A stretch of 64,000 nt of DNA. Origin: Rodentibacter ratti. GTDB taxonomy: Bacteria; Pseudomonadota; Gammaproteobacteria; Enterobacterales; Pasteurellaceae. The notes under the pieces were generated by a model that worked only from the letters and a program-made list of their open reading frames with translations, ran no database searches and had not been told where the DNA came from. Positions 52,833-63,969 of this stretch are shown here, in pieces; positions within the stretch are counted from its first letter, which is position 1; the number at the start of each line of letters is the position of its first letter. The DNA lies in assembly GCF_002000485.1 (NCBI RefSeq), contig NZ_MLAJ01000003.1, positions 1 through 64,000 on the forward strand, read 5' to 3'. The position numbers were made by a program, and so were the translations under genes.

Positions 52833-53794
52833 CGTTAGATTATCCAGTTCCATTCCACACCCCCAATTTAGTGTGGGATTCGACCATTGCGATCTATTTA
52901 TTTTTACTTGGGATCTCATCTGGTGCAGTACAATTAGCTATTGCATTTAAACGTAGTAATAAATTGGAAAATCCAAGCCAAAACTGGATCATTCGTGCTG
53001 GGATAATTTTAGGCTCAGTACCGACATTAATCGGTTTAACCCTGCTAATTTTCCACTTGGCACGCCCTTGGACATTCTGGAAATTGATGTTCAATTATCA
53101 ATTTAATTCTGTGATGTCTATGGGGGTCATGCTTTTCCAAATTTATATGCTGTTCTTGGTATTATGGGGCGTAGTGATATTCAAAAATGAAATTGGAGCA
53201 CTTATCCATCGTTTTATGCCAAAACTAAAATTTGTGATGAAATTAATTGGCGTTGCCGAACGTTTAATTAGCCCCGTAGAAGTGATTCTATTCATTTTAG
53301 CGGCTGTATTAGGCGCTTATACCGGTTTCTTACTTTCAGCTCTTATCAGCTATCCAATGCTGAATAATCCCGTATTGCCGGCATTATTCTTGGCATCCGG
53401 TACATCATCAGGGATTGCAGCCACGTTCTTAATTATTCTCATCGCCGGCAAATTGAAAGGTGATTCTCACGAATCTCATTTCATTCATAAATTTGAAGTA
53501 CCGATTATGGTGACTGAACTCGGCTTACTTGTGTGTTTCTTTGTGGGATTATATTTTGGTGGCGGACAAAAAACCTTGGCATTATACAATGCACTTTCAG
53601 GATTCTGGGGAGCCGTATTCTGGATTGGGGTTTTCTTTATCGGAATTTTAATTCCATTAATGGCAAATATGTTTGCTCCCGACCGATTCAAATATAACCG
53701 TACTTTCATTATTTGGGTGTCGATTTTCGACTTAATCGGTGTTCTCTGTTTACGCTACTTTATTTTGTATGCGGGACAATTAACCGTAGCATAG
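52829..53794 (+). CDS. nrfD: Quinol-oxidising membrane subunit NrfD
   Basis: Integral membrane protein of the NrfD/PsrC family, expected to take electrons from menaquinol and give them to NrfC. 321 aa, about eight hydrophobic segments, start YPVPFHTPNLVWD, and the family stretch LGISSGAVQLA. Last of the four structural nrf genes. Confidence 0.94.
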   Translation: MTLDYPVPFHTPNLVWDSTIAIYLFLLGISSGAVQLAIAFKRSNKLENPSQNWIIRAGIILGSVPTLIGLTLLIFHLARPWTFWKLMFNYQFNSVMSMGVMLFQIYMLFLVLWGVVIFKNEIGALIHRFMPKLKFVMKLIGVAERLISPVEVILFILAAVLGAYTGFLLSALISYPMLNNPVLPALFLASGTSSGIAATFLIILIAGKLKGDSHESHFIHKFEVPIMVTELGLLVCFFVGLYFGGGQKTLALYNALSGFWGAVFWIGVFFIGILIPLMANMFAPDRFKYNRTFIIWVSIFDLIGVLCLRYFILYAGQLTVA

Positions 53795-53811
53795 GCAGGA
53801 GTTGTTTTATG

Positions 53812-53845
53812 AAGAAAGGCGTATTAATATGCGCCTTTCTTTTTT
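53812..53845 (+). terminator. nrfABCD terminator
   Basis: Stem AAGAAAGGCG / CGCCTTTCTT, 10 bp, with a 10-base loop and further T. It separates the structural genes from the assembly genes. The left arm begins inside a 12-codon frame noted in the findings. Confidence 0.82.
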
Positions 53846-53881
53846 GAAACCCGATTTTAATCACTGAAAAACAAATTTATT

Positions 53882-55789
53882 ATGCTTCCAGAACTTGGTC
53901 TCCTCTCTCTTTTAATTGCGACTATCAGTGCACTGTTTCTTGTATTGCTGCCACAGGTGGGTTTATTCAAAAAAAATCCAACCTTAATTAACTCTGCTTG
54001 GTGGTTAAGCTATATTTTCACTATTGCAACCACATTTTCTCTCGCGATTCTCGCTTATTCTTTCGCCATCGATGATTTCACCCTTGAATACGTCGCAGCC
54101 CATTCTAATTCCCAGCTTCCAACATTTTTCAAAGTCGCAGCGACTTGGGGAGGACACGAAGGCTCTATGCTATTCTGGTTATTTTCATTGAGTTTATGGC
54201 TTGCTGCTTTTGCTTTTTTTAACCGAAAAAACGACCGCACTTTTTCCGCACAAAGCCTATCTTTACAGGGAGTAATTTGTTTTGGCTTTGCGGTATTTAT
54301 TTTGTTTTATTCCAATCCCTTTGGAAGAATTTTCCCCGCTCCAATAGAAGGCCGAGATCTCAACCCCATGTTGCAAGATATCGGATTAATTTTCCACCCA
54401 CCGTTACTTTATATTGGTTATGTCGGGTTTGCGGTAAATTTTGCTATGAGCCTAAGCGCTCTTATTTATCATCAACCCGTTCAACAAATCGCCAATAAAA
54501 TGCGTGGTTGGGTGTTGGTATCATGGTTATTTTTAACCCTTGGCATCGTGCTGGGTGCATGGTGGGCATATTATGAACTGGGCTGGGGCGGCTGGTGGTT
54601 TTGGGATCCCGTGGAAAATGCCTCGCTGATGCCATGGTTACTCGGGCTTGCCTTACTGCACAGTTTAGTCATCGCTGAAAAACAAGGCGCATTCCCTTAT
54701 TGGACAACCTTATTTTCTCTCCTCACTTTTGCCTTCAGTGTACTCGGCACCTTTATTGTACGCTCTGGTGCGCTCACCTCCGTTCATGCTTTTGCTGTCG
54801 ATAATACCCGTGGTTATGCCTTGCTAATCATCTTCTTTTTGCTCATGGTATTTGCCTTTGGGCTATTTGCATTGCGTTCTAACAATGCCCAAAAAAGTGC
54901 GGTCAAATTTCAGCTTATTTCAAAAGCCGGTGGGATTTTATTACTCAATATTTTATTAACTATTGCCACAGTTTCCACTTTTTTAGGCACCTTCTATCCC
55001 ATGTTATTTCAAGCGATGAATTGGGGATCAATTTCTGTCGGCAGTCCCTATTTTAATAGTATTTTCTTACCTATTTTGACTATCATGTTGATGGCTATGG
55101 TGGTGTCTCTCTCATTACGTTGGGCAAAGTTTGAGCAATCTTTTTTTATCCGCCGTTTACTATTAATTATCCCCGCCGGAGGCGTTGCACTATTGATGAT
55201 TTGGCAACAAACCCATCATAATGAATCCCTCAAGTTCCATGGTTTCGCCTTTCTTTTATTAACTCTTGCTATCTGGCTTTTCTTTGCCACTTTATGGCAA
55301 AATTGGCGAAAAATTTGCTTAGCGCAACTGGGTATGATTCTTGCCCATTGCGGTGTGGCTATTGCCACCATGGGTGCCGTGATGAGTAGTTATTTTGGTA
55401 GTGAAATCGGTGTTCGCCTTGCGCCACAACAAAGCCAAAAACTCGGGCAATATGAATTTCATTACCGCCAATTTTCTAATGAAATCGGTCCCAACTTCAC
55501 AACAGAAGTGGCATTTTTTGATGTCACGGAAAAGGGTAAACCTTACGCTAATCTCATACCTGAACGCCGCTATTATGATGTCCGCACAATGACGATGAGC
55601 GAGGTCGGTTTAAGTGGTGGATTCTGGGGTGATCTCTATATCGTGATGGGTGATCCTCTTGGGAAAGGGGAATTTACTTTCCGTCTGCATTACAAGCCGC
55701 TTATTCGTTGGCTTTGGGCAGGGGGAATTTTAATGGCATTAGGTGCCCTTTGTAGCACATTCGCTTTACGCCGAAAACAGGAAAGATAA
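53882..55789 (+). CDS. nrfE: Cytochrome c haem lyase subunit NrfE (CcmF type)
   Basis: Membrane protein that, with NrfF/NrfG functions, attaches the haem to the special CWTCK site of NrfA. 635 aa with about 15 membrane segments. The WWD haem motif [18 protein letters not shown] is near residue 235, and conserved His residues flank it. The ATG lacks a strong ribosome site. Stop and next start overlap in TAATG. General CcmF is the alternative; the neighbours favour NrfE. Confidence 0.88.
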   Translation: MLPELGLLSLLIATISALFLVLLPQVGLFKKNPTLINSAWWLSYIFTIATTFSLAILAYSFAIDDFTLEYVAAHSNSQLPTFFKVAATWGGHEGSMLFWLFSLSLWLAAFAFFNRKNDRTFSAQSLSLQGVICFGFAVFILFYSNPFGRIFPAPIEGRDLNPMLQDIGLIFHPPLLYIGYVGFAVNFAMSLSALIYHQPVQQIANKMRGWVLVSWLFLTLGIVLGAWWAYYELGWGGWWFWDPVENASLMPWLLGLALLHSLVIAEKQGAFPYWTTLFSLLTFAFSVLGTFIVRSGALTSVHAFAVDNTRGYALLIIFFLLMVFAFGLFALRSNNAQKSAVKFQLISKAGGILLLNILLTIATVSTFLGTFYPMLFQAMNWGSISVGSPYFNSIFLPILTIMLMAMVVSLSLRWAKFEQSFFIRRLLLIIPAGGVALLMIWQQTHHNESLKFHGFAFLLLTLAIWLFFATLWQNWRKICLAQLGMILAHCGVAIATMGAVMSSYFGSEIGVRLAPQQSQKLGQYEFHYRQFSNEIGPNFTTEVAFFDVTEKGKPYANLIPERRYYDVRTMTMSEVGLSGGFWGDLYIVMGDPLGKGEFTFRLHYKPLIRWLWAGGILMALGALCSTFALRRKQER

Positions 55790-56319
55790 TGAAAAAAAAA
55801 TGGCTCTTTTTTACACCGCTCTTGATGCTTTTAGGTGTATGTATCCTATTAATTGCCGGATTGAACCAAGATCCGAAAAAGATTGCTTCCGCGCTCATTG
55901 ATAAACCCATACCGGAATTTTATCAGGCAAACTTATTTGAACCGACTCAAACCCTTAGCCTAAAAGATTTCCCTAAAACGCCATTTTTATTGAATGTCTG
56001 GGGTAGTTGGTGTGGCTACTGCAAAGAAGAACATCCGCTATTAATGGATATCGCCAAAACCATACCGATCATCGGCATTGATTATCGGGATAATCCACAA
56101 AACGGACGTGAAATGCTCAAAAGAATGGGAAATCCTTTCCTTTTGACCATTGATGACAGCCACGGTGAATTTGCCATGAAACTCGGTGTAGATGGCGCCC
56201 CGGAAACCTATTTAGTGGATGCTCACGGCATTATTCGTTATCGGCATTCCGGGTTGCTTGATCGAGAAACATGGAAAAATGTTTTTATTCCCAAAATTCA
56301 ACAATTAATGAAAAAATGA
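55789..56319 (+). CDS. Membrane-anchored thioredoxin-like protein (DsbE/CcmG type)
   Basis: 176-aa protein with one N-terminal membrane anchor and a thioredoxin fold whose active site is [13 protein letters not shown], followed by the cis-Pro region [12 protein letters not shown]. It keeps the cysteines of apocytochrome c reduced before haem attachment. It overlaps nrfE by one base and the next gene by four. Corresponds to the HI0935-HI0936 neighbourhood of H. influenzae. Confidence 0.88.
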   Translation: MKKKWLFFTPLLMLLGVCILLIAGLNQDPKKIASALIDKPIPEFYQANLFEPTQTLSLKDFPKTPFLLNVWGSWCGYCKEEHPLLMDIAKTIPIIGIDYRDNPQNGREMLKRMGNPFLLTIDDSHGEFAMKLGVDGAPETYLVDAHGIIRYRHSGLLDRETWKNVFIPKIQQLMKK

Positions 56320-57371
56320 GAACCTTTTTAACCGCACTTTTATTCGCCTTTAGCTTATTTGCACAAGCGGAAATGGTGGATACTTACCAATTCAAAAACT
56401 CGGCGGATCGCACCCGTGCCGTAGAACTGGCAAAATCTCTACGTTGCCCTCAGTGCCAAAATCAAAACTTGGTGGAGTCCAATTCCCCCATTGCCTACGA
56501 CCTACGCATTGAAGTGTATAATATGGTGAATGAAGGCAAAACCAATCAGCAAATTATTGACACGATGACGGCACGTTTCGGTGATTTCGTGAATTATAAG
56601 CCTCCTTTTCAATGGAATACCGCATTATTATGGCTATTACCCATTGGGTTACTCGTTTTAGCCGCCGGATTGGTTTGGCATTCTCACAAAAAATCTCCCC
56701 AACTCAAGGATAATACCCTCTCTTCGTCATCTAACGCTCTAAAGCTAAACGAGCCATGCACGCTTTCTCCCCAAAAGAGCAATGGAAAAATCGCGCTAAG
56801 TATTTTTGCGTTACTCATTGCCATTCCCCTTGGCTATTATTTATCCCTTGACCGTTTTTCACGCCTACAAGAAGGCGAGCAAGCGATGATTTCCCAACAT
56901 AACAAGCAAATTGAAATGGCAGACTTCCACAAAAAACAAGATGTGATTACGAAAATTCAAGATAAATTGCGGGCTGATCCGAACAATGTAGAAGCGTGGA
57001 TTCAACTGGGTGAGGCTTATGTGCAAAATAATGAATTTGATCATGCCCTTATCGCCTATACAAACGCAGAAAAATTAATAGGCGCTAAACCGAATATTTT
57101 AGGTTTAAAAGCCACCGCACTTTATTATCAAGCGGGGCAACAACTGACTCCGGAAGCACAACAACTTCTCAGCCAAGCCCTCACACAAGATCCCAAAGAA
57201 ATTTCCAGTATTTCTTTACTCGCTACCCTTGCCCTTGAAGCACGCAACTATGCGCAAGCCAAAGATTATTTACAGCAATTGCTAGATAGCGGGAATGCCG
57301 CCGTAGATCGCCGTATGGTGATTCAACGAATGAAAATGTTAGAATTTTTAGACCGAGGGCAAGCACAGTGA
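56316..57371 (+). CDS. Fused NrfF-NrfG (CcmH/CycH type) assembly protein
   Basis: Residues 1-130 are a CcmH/NrfF domain: signal peptide ending AQA, the redox motif [16 protein letters not shown], and a membrane segment. After a second membrane segment (about residues 155-175) comes a TPR domain like NrfG/CycH ([23 protein letters not shown]). In E. coli these are separate proteins, NrfF and NrfG. The ATG at 56316 overlaps the previous stop in ATGA. 351 aa. Confidence 0.86.
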   Translation: MRTFLTALLFAFSLFAQAEMVDTYQFKNSADRTRAVELAKSLRCPQCQNQNLVESNSPIAYDLRIEVYNMVNEGKTNQQIIDTMTARFGDFVNYKPPFQWNTALLWLLPIGLLVLAAGLVWHSHKKSPQLKDNTLSSSSNALKLNEPCTLSPQKSNGKIALSIFALLIAIPLGYYLSLDRFSRLQEGEQAMISQHNKQIEMADFHKKQDVITKIQDKLRADPNNVEAWIQLGEAYVQNNEFDHALIAYTNAEKLIGAKPNILGLKATALYYQAGQQLTPEAQQLLSQALTQDPKEISSISLLATLALEARNYAQAKDYLQQLLDSGNAAVDRRMVIQRMKMLEFLDRGQAQ

Positions 57372-58576
57372 CCTATTATTCCGAAACCCTCATTATCGGT
57401 GCGGGAGCTGCCGGCTTATTTTGTGCGGCGCAATTAGGGAAATTGGGTAAAGAAGTCACCCTATTGGATAATGGTAAAAAAATCGGACGAAAAATTTTAA
57501 TGTCCGGCGGTGGTTTTTGCAATTTTACCAACCTTGATGTCACTCCTGCTCACTATCTCTCGCAAAATCCTCATTTTGTTAAATCCGCTCTTGCACGTTA
57601 TACCAACTGGGATTTTATTTCACTCGTGGCTGAATACGGCATTACCTATCACGAAAAAGAACTCGGACAACTTTTTTGTGATGAAGGGGCGGAAAAAATC
57701 GTAGAAATGTTGGCAACCGAATGTAAAAAATACCAAGTAAAGATACACTTACGCAGTGAAATATCGCAAGTGAAACGCATTGAGAATGATGAAAGAGTGC
57801 AGTTTGCTTTAAGCGTTAATGGCACGCAATGGCAATGCAAAAACTTGGTGATTGCCACTGGAGGGCTTTCTATGCCGGGGCTTGGTGCCACGCCTTTCGG
57901 TTACCAAATCGCAGAACAATTTGATATTCCGGTTATTCCGCCACGAGCAAGCCTCGTGCCTTTTACTTACCGTGAAACCGATAAGTTTTTAACCGCACTT
58001 TCAGGCATTAGCCTACCCGTTACCATCACCGCAAAATGTGGAAAATCTTTTCACAATCAGCTTCTTTTCACTCATCGTGGTATTTCCGGTCCTGCCGTAT
58101 TGCAAATTTCAAATTATTGGCAACCGAATGAAAACCTAGAAATTGATTTGTTACCAACGCATAATTTGGAAGATGAAATCCACCAAATGAAACAAAACTC
58201 GCCAAAACTGATGTTAAAAACCGTGCTGACACGTTTACTTCCCAAAAAATTAGTAGAACTTTGGATCGAACAAGGTTTTATTCAAGATGAAGTGATGGCT
58301 AACCTCAGTAAAGTGCGGCTAAAAAATCTCTTGGATTTAGTTCATCATTGGCAATTTATCCCCAATGGAACGGAAGGTTATCGCACGGCAGAAGTGACCA
58401 TGGGCGGTGTTGATACCCATTATATTTCTTCCAAAACCATGGAAAGCCAAAAAGTAAAAGGCTTATATTTTATCGGCGAAGTATTGGATGTTGCCGGCTG
58501 GCTTGGCGGTTACAATTTCCAATGGGCATGGAGTTCGGCTTATGCTTGTGCCTCTGGAATAGGGAAAAAAATGTAG
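57368..58576 (+). CDS. HI0933-family flavoprotein
   Basis: 402-aa NAD(P)/FAD-dependent oxidoreductase of the HI0933/YhiN family, function unknown. FAD loop IIGAGAAGLFCAAQLGKLG at residues 9-27, GGGFCNFTN, and the C-terminal FAD stretch LYFIGEVLDVAGWLGGYNFQWAW. It starts with GTG overlapping the stop of the assembly gene (GTGA). Its stop codon TAG lies inside the inverted repeat at 58573. Confidence 0.9.
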   Translation: MTYYSETLIIGAGAAGLFCAAQLGKLGKEVTLLDNGKKIGRKILMSGGGFCNFTNLDVTPAHYLSQNPHFVKSALARYTNWDFISLVAEYGITYHEKELGQLFCDEGAEKIVEMLATECKKYQVKIHLRSEISQVKRIENDERVQFALSVNGTQWQCKNLVIATGGLSMPGLGATPFGYQIAEQFDIPVIPPRASLVPFTYRETDKFLTALSGISLPVTITAKCGKSFHNQLLFTHRGISGPAVLQISNYWQPNENLEIDLLPTHNLEDEIHQMKQNSPKLMLKTVLTRLLPKKLVELWIEQGFIQDEVMANLSKVRLKNLLDLVHHWQFIPNGTEGYRTAEVTMGGVDTHYISSKTMESQKVKGLYFIGEVLDVAGWLGGYNFQWAWSSAYACASGIGKKM

Positions 58577-58654
58577 GGACACACGCAGTGTGTCCGTTTA
58601 TAACATATTGAGATGATTTTGATTTTATACCGGACACACGCAGTGTGTCCCTAC
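58573..58654. repeat. REP-like inverted repeat pair
   Basis: Two 24-base units face each other (58573-58596 and 58631-58654), each carrying GGACACAC-GCA-GTGTGTCC, an 8-bp hairpin with a 3-base loop, and GTAG at the outer edge. The units are exact inverted copies except for the loop. This is the build of REP/BIME elements. The left unit overlaps the flavoprotein stop codon. It may also act as a terminator between convergent genes. Confidence 0.75.
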
Positions 58655-58739
58655 AAATAACGCCTAAATCATGTTTCAGTCACTGCCACATAATACCGGC
58701 TTTTTACATTATAAAACTTGCGGAAAAACAACCGCACTT

Positions 58740-59648
58740 TTATTCATCCATATAGCCCAAACTGCGTAATGCACGCTCATCATCCGCCCAACCGGATTTC
58801 ACTTTCACCCATAATTCAAGATGCACTTTGTTATCAAACAAGCGTTCCATATCCGCACGGGCTTCCATACCAATGGTTTTGATTTTTTGCCCTTGTGCGC
58901 CAATCACCATTTTCTTTTGCCCTTCACGTTCCACCAAAATCAATCCGTTAATTTCATAAATGCCACGTTCATTTACTCTAAATTGTTCAATTTCAACGGT
59001 TACCGAATAAGGTAATTCTTCACCGGTAAAACGCATCAATTTTTCACGGATAATTTCCGATGCCATGAAACGTTGCGAGCGGTCTGTCACATAATCCTCC
59101 GGAAAATGATGCACGCCTTCACGCAAAGCTGAACGTACAATTTTTTCCAGTTGGTGAACATTATTTCCCCGTTGGGCGGAAATCGGCACAATATGGGCGA
59201 AATCAAATTTTCCGCTTAATTCAGTGATAAACGGCAATAAATCATCTTTATTTTTGATGTTATCCACTTTGTTGATCGCCAATACCACCGGTGCTTTTGC
59301 CTGGCGAAGTTTGTTTAACACCATTTCATCATCGGCATTCCAATGAGTTCCGTCCACCACAAAAATGATGAGATCCACATCACCGATAGCACTACTTGCC
59401 GCTCGGTTCATTAAACGGTTAATCGCACGTTTTTCTTCAATGTGCAACCCCGGGGTATCCACATAAATTTCTTGGTAAGCCCCTTCGGTTTTGATCCCCA
59501 CAATACGGTGACGGGTAGTCTGTGCTTTGCGTGATGTAATTGAGATTTTTTGCCCTAGAATTTTGTTCAAGAGCGTTGATTTCCCGACATTCGGGCGGCC
59601 TACAATAGCGATAAAGCCACAATAGGTTTTGTCAAGTTGTGCTGTCAT
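58740..59648 (-). CDS. era: GTPase Era
   Basis: Ribosome assembly GTPase that binds the 3' end of 16S rRNA. G1 [13 protein letters not shown] at residues 17-29, G3 DTPGLH, G4 NKVD, and a C-terminal KH domain with [21 protein letters not shown]. 302 aa. Its start overlaps the rnc stop by 4 bases (ATGA). Confidence 0.97.
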   Translation of the reverse strand: MTAQLDKTYCGFIAIVGRPNVGKSTLLNKILGQKISITSRKAQTTRHRIVGIKTEGAYQEIYVDTPGLHIEEKRAINRLMNRAASSAIGDVDLIIFVVDGTHWNADDEMVLNKLRQAKAPVVLAINKVDNIKNKDDLLPFITELSGKFDFAHIVPISAQRGNNVHQLEKIVRSALREGVHHFPEDYVTDRSQRFMASEIIREKLMRFTGEELPYSVTVEIEQFRVNERGIYEINGLILVEREGQKKMVIGAQGQKIKTIGMEARADMERLFDNKVHLELWVKVKSGWADDERALRSLGYMDE

Positions 59649-60328
59649 TTGATGTCCAGTTCGTTCAAAATTTGTTCTGCTGCTGCCTGTTCTGCTTTAC
59701 GGCGGCTTGATCCTTTCCCCACAAAAGTGCGGTCAATTTTATCCACATTTTTCACTTTGCACTCTACAGTGAATGTTTGACAATGGGGTTCTCCTTGAAT
59801 ATTCACGACTTCATAGCTCGGTAATGCCAACCCTTTACTTTGTAAATACTCCTGTAGGCGGGTTTTCGCATCCTTTTGATTATCACCCGGTTTGATTTCT
59901 GCTAACAGGGGTTGATACCAAGTTCGAACTACTTGCGTTGTGAGAATAATGCCTTGATCCAACGACATTGCACCAATAATGGCTTCGACACAGTCCGCCA
60001 AAATTGATTCACGGCGAAAACCACCGCTCTTTAACTCACCGGAACCAAGGGACATATATTCCCCCAGTTCAAATTGACGAGCCAGTATCGCTAATGTTTT
60101 TTCTCTCACTAAAGTTGCTCTCATACGACTCAACTCCCCTTCATTGCAATGAGGGAATTGATGATACAAGGCTTCGGCAATGGTGAAATTAAGAATGGAA
60201 TCGCCCAGAAACTCTAGGCGTTCATTATGTTTTGCGGCAGCACTTCGATGTGTGAGTGCTAATTTTAAGAGCGAAATATCCTTAAATTGATAACCGATTT
60301 TTCGCTCTAATCTCTCTAAATGATTCAT
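59645..60328 (-). CDS. rnc: Ribonuclease III
   Basis: Cuts double-stranded RNA, including rRNA precursors and sense-antisense pairs. Signature [13 protein letters not shown] at residues 35-47, the metal ligands in [10 protein letters not shown], and a C-terminal dsRNA-binding domain ([18 protein letters not shown]). The ATG at 60328 gives 227 aa, the Haemophilus length; a 10-codon longer frame would overlap lepB. This enzyme would process a duplex between the Ibs-like mRNA and its antisense RNA, if formed. Confidence 0.96.
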   Translation of the reverse strand: MNHLERLERKIGYQFKDISLLKLALTHRSAAAKHNERLEFLGDSILNFTIAEALYHQFPHCNEGELSRMRATLVREKTLAILARQFELGEYMSLGSGELKSGGFRRESILADCVEAIIGAMSLDQGIILTTQVVRTWYQPLLAEIKPGDNQKDAKTRLQEYLQSKGLALPSYEVVNIQGEPHCQTFTVECKVKNVDKIDRTFVGKGSSRRKAEQAAAEQILNELDIK

Positions 60329-60329
60329 T

Positions 60330-61376
60330 TTATTTAATTGCTGTAAAGAAACGTTCAAAACGTAAGCCTGTCGGCCATTCGTTCGGTTCTTTTTCTAAGC
60401 TCATCCAAATATAAGTGGCTTTACCTACGATATTTTTTTCCGGTACAAATCCCCAAAAACGGCTGTCATCACTGTGATCACGGTTATCACCCATGACAAA
60501 ATATTGTCCTTCCGGCACGACCCATTCTGCCGTTGGGTTGCCTTCTTGTGGGAAAAATTCCGGGCCGGCATAACGACGATAAGGGCTGATTAGCACGTTA
60601 TGTACTACATCGCCTTTTTCAGTCAATTCCAATTCATTCGGAAATGCCGGATTCGTTGGATTTTGACTATATTCGAACGTTTTGCTTTCACAGTTTATTT
60701 CGCAAGGTTTCCCTTCTTTACCATACACAACTTTCAAGGTTTTTTGATCTATATCGAAAATCACTCGATCTCCACCTTGCCCGACAATACGTTTAATGTA
60801 ATCCACACCGGACATATTATCTTTTGAGCTCAATGCTAAATTTTCTGCGTAGGCTGCTCGGGTAGCACCCAGTCCCGTACGAAGTAATGCCTGTTCCGGT
60901 GCTTTAAATACGATAACATCACCTCGTTGCGGTTTCTCCCCTGCAATAATCGTATTTTGGAAAATCGGATCTTTAACGCCATACGCATATTTATTCACCA
61001 CGAGAAAATCGCCGACACGCAATGTGGATTCCATCGATCCGGAAGGAATTTGGAAAGGTTCAAACAAAAAAGAACGCACCAGGAAAACCACAGCTAATAC
61101 AGGAAATAAAGAAGATAAAAACTCCGAACCTTCCGAAATAGGTTCGATTTTGGCTTTTTCTTCATCACTGAGTGCTTGACCACGCTGCTCCATACGGGCG
61201 ATTTGACGCTGGCGTTTAGGGCTGATAACAAAACGGTGATAACACCATAATATGCCGGAAAGTACGGTCAAGATCAGCAATAAAATGCTAAACGTATTGG
61301 GTAATTGGAAATAATCCAACGCTTTCCAAATACCAAAGCCTACGGCTAAAAAAATCACGAAAAATAAATTAGACAT
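60330..61376 (-). CDS. lepB: Signal peptidase I
   Basis: Membrane peptidase that removes Sec and Tat signal peptides. Two N-terminal membrane segments, the nucleophile Ser114 in [10 protein letters not shown], and the general base Lys195 in [13 protein letters not shown], followed by [14 protein letters not shown]. 348 aa. Order lepA-lepB-rnc-era as in E. coli. Confidence 0.97.
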   Translation of the reverse strand: MSNLFFVIFLAVGFGIWKALDYFQLPNTFSILLLILTVLSGILWCYHRFVISPKRQRQIARMEQRGQALSDEEKAKIEPISEGSEFLSSLFPVLAVVFLVRSFLFEPFQIPSGSMESTLRVGDFLVVNKYAYGVKDPIFQNTIIAGEKPQRGDVIVFKAPEQALLRTGLGATRAAYAENLALSSKDNMSGVDYIKRIVGQGGDRVIFDIDQKTLKVVYGKEGKPCEINCESKTFEYSQNPTNPAFPNELELTEKGDVVHNVLISPYRRYAGPEFFPQEGNPTAEWVVPEGQYFVMGDNRDHSDDSRFWGFVPEKNIVGKATYIWMSLEKEPNEWPTGLRFERFFTAIK

Positions 61377-61384
61377 ACTGTTCC

Positions 61385-63181
61385 TTATTTATCCTTACCC
61401 ACATGTAAAATCGCCAAAAACGCCTCTTGTGGGACTTCCACATTTCCAAGGGATTTCATCCGTTTTTTACCCTCTTTTTGTTTTTGTAAAAGTTTTTTCT
61501 TACGGCTCACATCACCACCATAACATTTTGCCAATACGTTTTTACGTAATTGTTTCACCGTTGAACGGGCAATAATGTGGTTACCAATTGCGGCTTGAAT
61601 CGCAATATCAAATTGCTGACGAGGGATCAATTCACGCATTTTTTCCACTAATTCACGACCACGATACTGAGCGTTATCTTTGTGTACAATTAATGCTAAG
61701 GCATCCACACGTTCACCGTTAATCATAATATCCACACGCACCATATCCGCCGCTTGGAAACGTTTGAAACCATAATCTAAGGAAGCGTAACCGCGTGAGG
61801 TGGATTTTAGACGGTCGAAGAAATCCAGCACCACTTCCCCCATTGGAATTTCGTAAGTCAACGCAATTTGATTACCGTGATACACCATATTGGTCTGAAC
61901 ACCACGTTTTTCCACACAGAGCGTAATCACATTTCCGAGGTATTCTTGCGGCACGAGCATATTACATTCCGCAATCGGTTCACGAATTTCAGAAATATTA
62001 TTAAGCGGTGGCAATTTCGCCGGGCTATCCACATAAACCACTTCACCGTTAGTCATTTGCACTTCATAGATTACTGTCGGTGCAGTTGTGATCAGATCTA
62101 AATCATATTCCCGCTCTAAACGCTCTTGGATGATCTCCATATGAAGTAGCCCCAAGAAACCACAACGGAAACCAAAACCCAGTGCCGTTGAATTTTCCGG
62201 CTCATAGAATAATGAGGCATCATTGAGGCTTAATTTACCTAAAGCATCACGAAACGCTTCGTAATCATCCGAACTCACCGGGAACAAACCGGCATAGACT
62301 TGCGGTTTAACTTTCTTAAAGCCCGGTAAAACATCACTTGCCGGATGATGTTGATGGGTTAAGGTATCTCCCACCGGCGCCCCTAAAATATCTTTAATGG
62401 CACAAACCACCCAACCTACTTCGCCACAATTCAATATGGTGGTATCCACTTGTTTCGGTGTGAAAATACCAAGGCGATCCACGTTATAAGCCTGCCCTGT
62501 GGACATCACTTTAATTTTATCGCCTTTGCGTAGCGTGCCGTTTTTAATTCGTACAAGGGAAACCACGCCCAGATAATTATCGAACCAAGAATCAATGATT
62601 AAGGCTTGTAATGGTGCGTCAGGATCACCTTCCGGTGCAGGAATTTTCGCCACAATTTCTTCTAATACGTCTTCAATGCCTTGTCCGGTTTTCGCTGAGC
62701 AGCGAACCGCCTCCATCGCATCAATGCCCACAATATCTTCAATTTCTTCTGCCACACGTTCAGGATCTGCCGCAGGCAGGTCGATTTTGTTTAAAATCGG
62801 CACCACTTCGAGATCCATTTCAATGGCAGTGTAACAGTTGGCGAGGGTTTGCGCTTCCACGCCTTGACCGGCATCCACCACCAACAACGCCCCTTCACAA
62901 GCCGCAAGGGAACGTGATACTTCATAGGAAAAATCCACATGTCCCGGCGTATCAATAAAGTTTAATTGATAGGTTTCGCCATTTTTAGCTTTGTAATTTA
63001 AGGTAACGCTCTGTGCTTTAATCGTGATGCCACGCTCACGTTCAAGATCCATTGAATCCAACACCTGTGCTTCCATTTCACGATCGGAAAGACCGCCGCA
63101 AGTTTGAATCAAACGATCGGAAAGGGTGGATTTACCATGGTCAATATGGGCAATAATAGAAAAGTTACGAATATTCTTCAT
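61385..63181 (-). CDS. lepA: Elongation factor 4 (LepA)
   Basis: Ribosome-associated GTPase involved in translation initiation and ribosome quality under stress. G1 AHIDHGKST, switch [22 protein letters not shown], and the LepA-specific C-terminus [16 protein letters not shown]. 598 aa from the ATG at 63181; a longer frame starting at 63208 is rejected by comparison with known LepA N-termini ([12 protein letters not shown]). Confidence 0.97.
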   Translation of the reverse strand: MKNIRNFSIIAHIDHGKSTLSDRLIQTCGGLSDREMEAQVLDSMDLERERGITIKAQSVTLNYKAKNGETYQLNFIDTPGHVDFSYEVSRSLAACEGALLVVDAGQGVEAQTLANCYTAIEMDLEVVPILNKIDLPAADPERVAEEIEDIVGIDAMEAVRCSAKTGQGIEDVLEEIVAKIPAPEGDPDAPLQALIIDSWFDNYLGVVSLVRIKNGTLRKGDKIKVMSTGQAYNVDRLGIFTPKQVDTTILNCGEVGWVVCAIKDILGAPVGDTLTHQHHPASDVLPGFKKVKPQVYAGLFPVSSDDYEAFRDALGKLSLNDASLFYEPENSTALGFGFRCGFLGLLHMEIIQERLEREYDLDLITTAPTVIYEVQMTNGEVVYVDSPAKLPPLNNISEIREPIAECNMLVPQEYLGNVITLCVEKRGVQTNMVYHGNQIALTYEIPMGEVVLDFFDRLKSTSRGYASLDYGFKRFQAADMVRVDIMINGERVDALALIVHKDNAQYRGRELVEKMRELIPRQQFDIAIQAAIGNHIIARSTVKQLRKNVLAKCYGGDVSRKKKLLQKQKEGKKRMKSLGNVEVPQEAFLAILHVGKDK

Positions 63182-63295
63182 AAAGGTTTTGGTTTTCTCA
63201 AAAATCATTAAATTTAACTGGCGGATTGTACCTGAAAAGCATAGAAATCGCTAGAAAGAAAGGAAAGTGCGGTGGATTTTTTCTGAGTTTTAGAA

Positions 63296-63323
63296 AAACA
63301 AAACCCCGATAAAATCGGGGTTT
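63296..63323 (-). terminator. grcA terminator
   Basis: Minus strand: AAACCCCGAT / ATCGGGGTTT with a short A/T loop, then TTGTTTTT. It lies directly after grcA and before the lepA start region. Confidence 0.88.
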
Positions 63324-63341
63324 CTCTCATTCAATTTGAAA

Positions 63342-63725
63342 TTATAAACTTTCAGTGAAAGTACGAGTGATTACATCACGTTGTTGTTCTGGGGTTAAAG
63401 AATTGAAACGCACCGCATAACCTGAAACACGGATGGTTAATTGTGGGTATTTATCCGGGTTGTTTACCGCATCTTCTAAGGTTTCACGACGTAATACGTT
63501 CACGTTTAAATGTTGACCGCCTTCCACTTTGACAGTTGGTGCGACGTTTACCGGTAATTCACGATATTCGATTTGACCCAATTCGCTCACCGCAACAACT
63601 TGATCTTCTTCAAAACCACCTTTTGCACATAAACAACGAGCTTCGTTGGTTTCGCTATCTAATAACCAGAATGAGTTAAGTAAATTGTCATTCGCTGCTT
63701 GGGTAATTTGAATACCTTTAATCAT
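63342..63725 (-). CDS. grcA: Autonomous glycyl radical cofactor
   Basis: Replaces the damaged glycyl-radical end of pyruvate formate-lyase after oxygen exposure. The C-terminal motif [13 protein letters not shown] carries the radical Gly, and the protein matches YfiD/GrcA over 127 aa. A -10 TATAAT on the minus strand (63753-63758) fits its promoter. A half-conserved FNR-like site, TTATT-N4-ATCAA, lies at 63804-63817, about 64 bases upstream of the start. Confidence 0.96.
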   Translation of the reverse strand: MIKGIQITQAANDNLLNSFWLLDSETNEARCLCAKGGFEEDQVVAVSELGQIEYRELPVNVAPTVKVEGGQHLNVNVLRRETLEDAVNNPDKYPQLTIRVSGYAVRFNSLTPEQQRDVITRTFTESL

Positions 63726-63969
63726 AATAGACTCCTAATTAGTATGGGGATAATTATAAAACTGTGCAAATTTTATCAAAAAATTTTAATACATCAAATT
63801 CTTTTGATTAAGAATAAGCTGCTTTTCACAAATTTTTAATTAAATTCAAGATTTTCTTGTGATGAAATTTATTTATAGACTTTAATTAGCAACTATTATC
63901 AACAAATTCTATCGTTCCATAGGTTGAAAGTTGGTTTATAATAACACAACTCAATTTGAAGGGGATTAG

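Noticed and set aside
58573-58654. Short CRISPR-like array
   Set aside because: Only two units, in inverted orientation, each a hairpin, with no spacer series and no cas genes.
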